The position numbers were made by a program, and so were the translations under genes. Positions 61,717-64,000 of a DNA stretch of 64,000 nucleotides are shown one piece after another. Source of the DNA: SXOA01 sp051004015 (lineage in GTDB: Bacteria; Planctomycetota; Planctomycetia; Pirellulales; Pirellulaceae); the NCBI GenBank assembly GCA_051004015.1, contig JBPCKT010000047.1, positions 1 to 64,000 of the forward strand, in the 5' to 3' direction. A model generated the notes under the pieces. It was not told the DNA's origin and searched no databases. It saw only the letters and a program-made list of their open reading frames with translations. Positions within the stretch are counted from its first letter, which is position 1. Every line of letters starts with the position of its first letter.

Positions 61717-62919
61717 ATGACCACTCTCAACTTCGCCTACAAAGTCCGTGACGCTCTGGGGAAGTCGCGCGATGGGACTCTCGCAGCCGCCAGCCGCGAG
61801 GAGGCCGCGGCGAAGCTCCGCAAGGACGGTTTTCAGGTGGTGGAGCTGGCCGAAGAGGAGGAGGGGCTGGAGCTGCTGCCCAAACGCATCAAGCAGTCGG
61901 ATATCATCTTCCTGACGAGCCAGCTCGCCGTGATGGTGGATACGGGGATCACCCTCTCGGCCGCGATGGAGAGCATCGCCGCCCAGGAAGAGAACCAAAC
62001 GCTCAAAAAGGTGCTCGTCGACCTCAAAACCCGCGTGGAAGGGGGCGAGGACTTTTCCTCCGCACTGTCGCGGCACAGCAGGCACTTCGACAAGACCTAT
62101 ATCTCGCTCGTCAAAGCCAGCGAACACACCGGAACCCTCGGCGAGATGCTGGAAAACATCTCCGACTATCTCCGCAAGCAACTGGAGACGCGGCAGAAGG
62201 TGAAGGCCGCGATGGCCTACCCCGGCATCATGCTCACGCTGGCCGTGGGGGTCACCATCTTCATGTTGACCTACGTGCTGCCGAAGTTCACTCCGCTGTT
62301 CAACCGCAAAGGGATGAAGCTCCCCATCGCCACAAAAATCCTGATGGCCGCTTCCGATGCCATGCTCCACTATTGGTATCTGTGGCTGATCGGCATCGTC
62401 GCCCTGATCATCGTCTACGTCTTCGGCAGCAAGACGGAGGCGGGGCGGAAATTCTTGGACAGCGTGAAGCTCAATCTCCCCATCATCGGCCAGCTCAACC
62501 GCAAGATCATCATCAGCCGCAGCATGAGGACGCTGGGGACCATGATCGGGGCGGGCGTGAGCATGCTCGACGCCATCCGCCTGGCCGCCGAGGTCTCCGG
62601 CAACATCTACTACGAGCAAATCTGGTTGCACGTGCTGGACCAGATTACCCAGGGGAAGCGGGTGGCCGAATCGCTGGTGGGCAACAAGCTCTTCCCCTCC
62701 ACGCTCGTGCAGATGATCGCCAGCGGCGAAGAGACCGGCAAACTGGACAAAGTGCTGGCCAAAGTCAGCACCTACTACGACCGCGAGGTGGAAACCAGCA
62801 TCAAATCGGCCACCAGCCTGATCGAGCCGATCCTGATCGTCGGCATGGGCATCGTTGTCGGCAGCATCGCCATGGGCCTGCTCCTCCCCATCTTCCAGCT
62901 CAGCAAGCCGTCGCACTGA
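61717..62919 (+). CDS. GspF/PilC-like inner membrane protein
   Basis: A 400-residue polytopic protein of the T2SSF/PilC family. Two T2SSF domains: residues ~70-190 (FLTSQLAVMVDTGITLSAAM, up to TM near 165-190) and ~270-395 (RSMRTLGTMIGAGVSMLDAI, TM near 370-395). Three TM helices: ~170-190, ~220-240, ~370-392 (LIVGMGIVVGSIAMGLLLPI). Inner-membrane platform for the GspE ATPase. The last 28 residues are duplicated, in decayed form, at 63365-63487. Confidence 0.92.
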   Translation: MTTLNFAYKVRDALGKSRDGTLAAASREEAAAKLRKDGFQVVELAEEEEGLELLPKRIKQSDIIFLTSQLAVMVDTGITLSAAMESIAAQEENQTLKKVLVDLKTRVEGGEDFSSALSRHSRHFDKTYISLVKASEHTGTLGEMLENISDYLRKQLETRQKVKAAMAYPGIMLTLAVGVTIFMLTYVLPKFTPLFNRKGMKLPIATKILMAASDAMLHYWYLWLIGIVALIIVYVFGSKTEAGRKFLDSVKLNLPIIGQLNRKIIISRSMRTLGTMIGAGVSMLDAIRLAAEVSGNIYYEQIWLHVLDQITQGKRVAESLVGNKLFPSTLVQMIASGEETGKLDKVLAKVSTYYDREVETSIKSATSLIEPILIVGMGIVVGSIAMGLLLPIFQLSKPSH

Positions 62920-62978
62920 GAGCCTCCCTCTCCCTTGGGGAGTGGGCCGGGGTGAGGGCCAACCCCCCGATTGAGGCA

Positions 62979-63064
62979 TGCTGAAAAACCCCCCTGGTTT
63001 TTCATCGCTAGCCCCGAGTACGGGGGCCCCATATTCGCTGAATAACCCCCAGGGTTTTTCAGCA
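62979..63064. repeat. Inverted repeat downstream of gspF
   Basis: TGCTGAAAAACCC (62979-62991) pairs perfectly with GGGTTTTTCAGCA (63052-63064). The interior has further C- and G-runs (CCCCTGG/CCCAGGG) and GTACGGGGGCCCC. Together with 62930-62960, CCCTCTCCC...GGTGAGGG, this looks like stacked dispersed repeats. It might also act as a transcription terminator for the gspE-gspF unit. Confidence 0.55.
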
Positions 63065-63364
63065 CCAGGGGGGTCGCTATCCCCCGAAAATAGGATGACG
63101 TTGTTCATGGTCTTCACCGCGATCTAGTTCGTAGTCACATGTTTCCGTGGGTTCCAACCCGCACCAGCCGATTCCCGCGCCGTGGGACAACCTGCCAGGT
63201 TGTCCCCTCCGTTTTCGTTTGCACATTTCCTCCGCACCCCTCGCGCCGTCGTCTATCTATTCTATCGTACACATATACAGTTGTCACCGTCAAGAGCCCC
63301 GCGGCAAGAATTCGGGAAATAGTTCCCAGCCCCCAGAAAATGGGCCCAAAAGAAGGGCTTCAGG

Positions 63365-63487
63365 ATCTCGCAGGCAGCCACCTACAGGACCGAGCCGATC
63401 ATGAACATCGGCATGGGCATCGTCGTCGGCGGCATCGCTATGGGGCTGCTCCTGCCCATCTTCCAGCTCAGCAAGCCGTCGCATTGA
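63365..63487 (+). pseudogene. Decayed duplicate of the gspF 3' end
   Basis: The frame ending in TGA at 63485-63487 reads TEPIMNIGMGIVVGGIAMGLLLPIFQLSKPSH (in two overlapping segments), nearly the same as the last 30 residues of the GspF gene at 61717. Homology begins near 63365, where AAT aligns with the SAT of the parent, and nothing similar lies upstream. There is no start or ribosome site. It is a remnant of a duplicated or recombined gspF copy. Confidence 0.75.
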
Positions 63488-63517
63488 CCGTCAGGACGAT
63501 TTGGCCTCATTCCGAAG

Positions 63518-64000
63518 CTACCAGCCAAAGGGATTCCAGTACCAAGTCCCGTCCTTCTTTTTCATGACAACCATCAAATTGTCGTCTTCCCCGACGGTCG
63601 GGTAATAGTTTAGTTTGCTCTTCAGAATCATCTTTCCGATGTCTTGGGTTCCTTTGAGCTTCCAACTAACAACGATAACCTTGGTATTTTTACCAGAGTA
63701 GTCACCTGCGTCGGCTTCCATTGAAGCCACAAAATCAATGGGCTCGGAATGGGCGGTGGAAACCGATTTTATGATCTCCCGTTCCCGCTTTTGAAGTTGG
63801 TCGAGCTCGGTTTCCAATCGCGTTATTTCCGGGCGAGACATCTCTTCGTGACGAAATTGGCGGTCAAACAATTCCCCTTTGGACATCAGCGTCTCTCGCA
63901 TCGTCTTCACGTCCTTTTGACTGATGGCAGCGGTGAACCGCTCGTATTCCTTCTGGGCTTCTAATACTAGAGTTTCTGCTTCACTTTTCGTAAGTACTCT
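63518..64000 (-). CDS. C-terminal part of a protein truncated by the window edge
   Basis: The frame is open through the right edge of the window, so the true start lies beyond 64000. Visible residues end in YNTT-like GTWYWNPFGW. They include a helical segment (ETLVLEAQKEYERFTAAISQ, SRPEITRLETELDQLQKRER) and a beta-rich C-terminal half (KVIVVSWKLKGTQDIGKMIL). The helix-then-strand layout with KD..TM resembles an NTF2-like or lumazine-binding-like (DUF4878) fold, but this is uncertain. An internal GTG at 63910 is not the likely start. Confidence 0.55.
   Translation of the reverse strand, partial: RVLTKSEAETLVLEAQKEYERFTAAISQKDVKTMRETLMSKGELFDRQFRHEEMSRPEITRLETELDQLQKREREIIKSVSTAHSEPIDFVASMEADAGDYSGKNTKVIVVSWKLKGTQDIGKMILKSKLNYYPTVGEDDNLMVVMKKKDGTWYWNPFGW

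Noticed and set aside
60190..63117. 975-residue open frame on the minus strand
   Set aside because: It is antisense to gspE and gspF and runs through the intervening hairpin, with no domain.

Overview
The window is about 64 kb of GC-rich chromosome from a planctomycete. No rRNA is present to fix the genus. The planctomycete signature comes from the protein families: a BBP7-type beta-barrel outer-membrane protein, a formylglycine-type sulfatase next to an SGNH-like secreted protein, two Ser/Thr protein kinases (one carrying a WD40 array), a PQQ-like beta-propeller, a secreted Gfo/Idh/MocA oxidoreductase, a fused SecD-SecF with YajC beside it, and several small or lipoprotein families that resemble ones known mainly from planctomycetes. 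Starts include many TTG/GTG codons and Shine-Dalgarno sites are often weak. GC-rich codon use leaves very long antisense open frames, which I have ignored.

Layout. 1-843: a repeat-rich stretch with a 184-bp MITE that has 21-bp terminal inverted repeats and an 8-bp target duplication. 844-6322: mtaB, an overlapping pair of an antitoxin-like protein and an HNH nuclease, clpS, an M20 peptidase and the BBP7 protein. 6625-16704: aspS, two thioredoxin-fold proteins, a family 2 glycosyltransferase, a U32/RlhA-like protein, a beta-propeller, two small conserved proteins and a LolA-like lipoprotein. 16726-26622: an RluA pseudouridine synthase, a sugar isomerase-like TIM barrel, a Nudix hydrolase, then argC and argJ separated by a RelE/ParE-type toxin-antitoxin module, a TrkA-type K+ channel, TerC, a second overlapping gene pair (nucleotidyltransferase-like plus small partner) and eno. 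26817-37266: a kinase coupled to a small unknown protein, then secreted enzymes (oxidoreductase, cupin, sulfatase, SGNH-like, MazG-like, beta-helix). 37661-45884: a membrane coiled-coil protein, a HEAT-repeat/membrane pair, a Dabb protein and a 1206-residue kinase with eleven 42-residue WD40 repeats in exact 126-bp register.

45885-46957 is a second gene-free, repeat-rich stretch that shares an ordered set of motifs with positions 135-780. 46958-57189 holds a conserved small protein, beta-carbonic anhydrase, a lipoprotein, a csrA with a long C-terminal tail, a lipoprotein lipase, a cluster of four stem-loops, a LysM protein, secDF and yajC. 57537-62919 is a co-directional cluster of histidine kinase, response regulator, STAS protein, GspE/PilB-like ATPase and GspF/PilC-like membrane protein, followed by a decayed copy of the gspF 3' end. 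A gene truncated by the right edge closes the window.

The intergenic regions carry at least five unrelated families of imperfect or perfect hairpins, one of them inside the gspE-gspF transcription unit. No tRNA, rRNA, CRISPR array or intact insertion sequence was seen.
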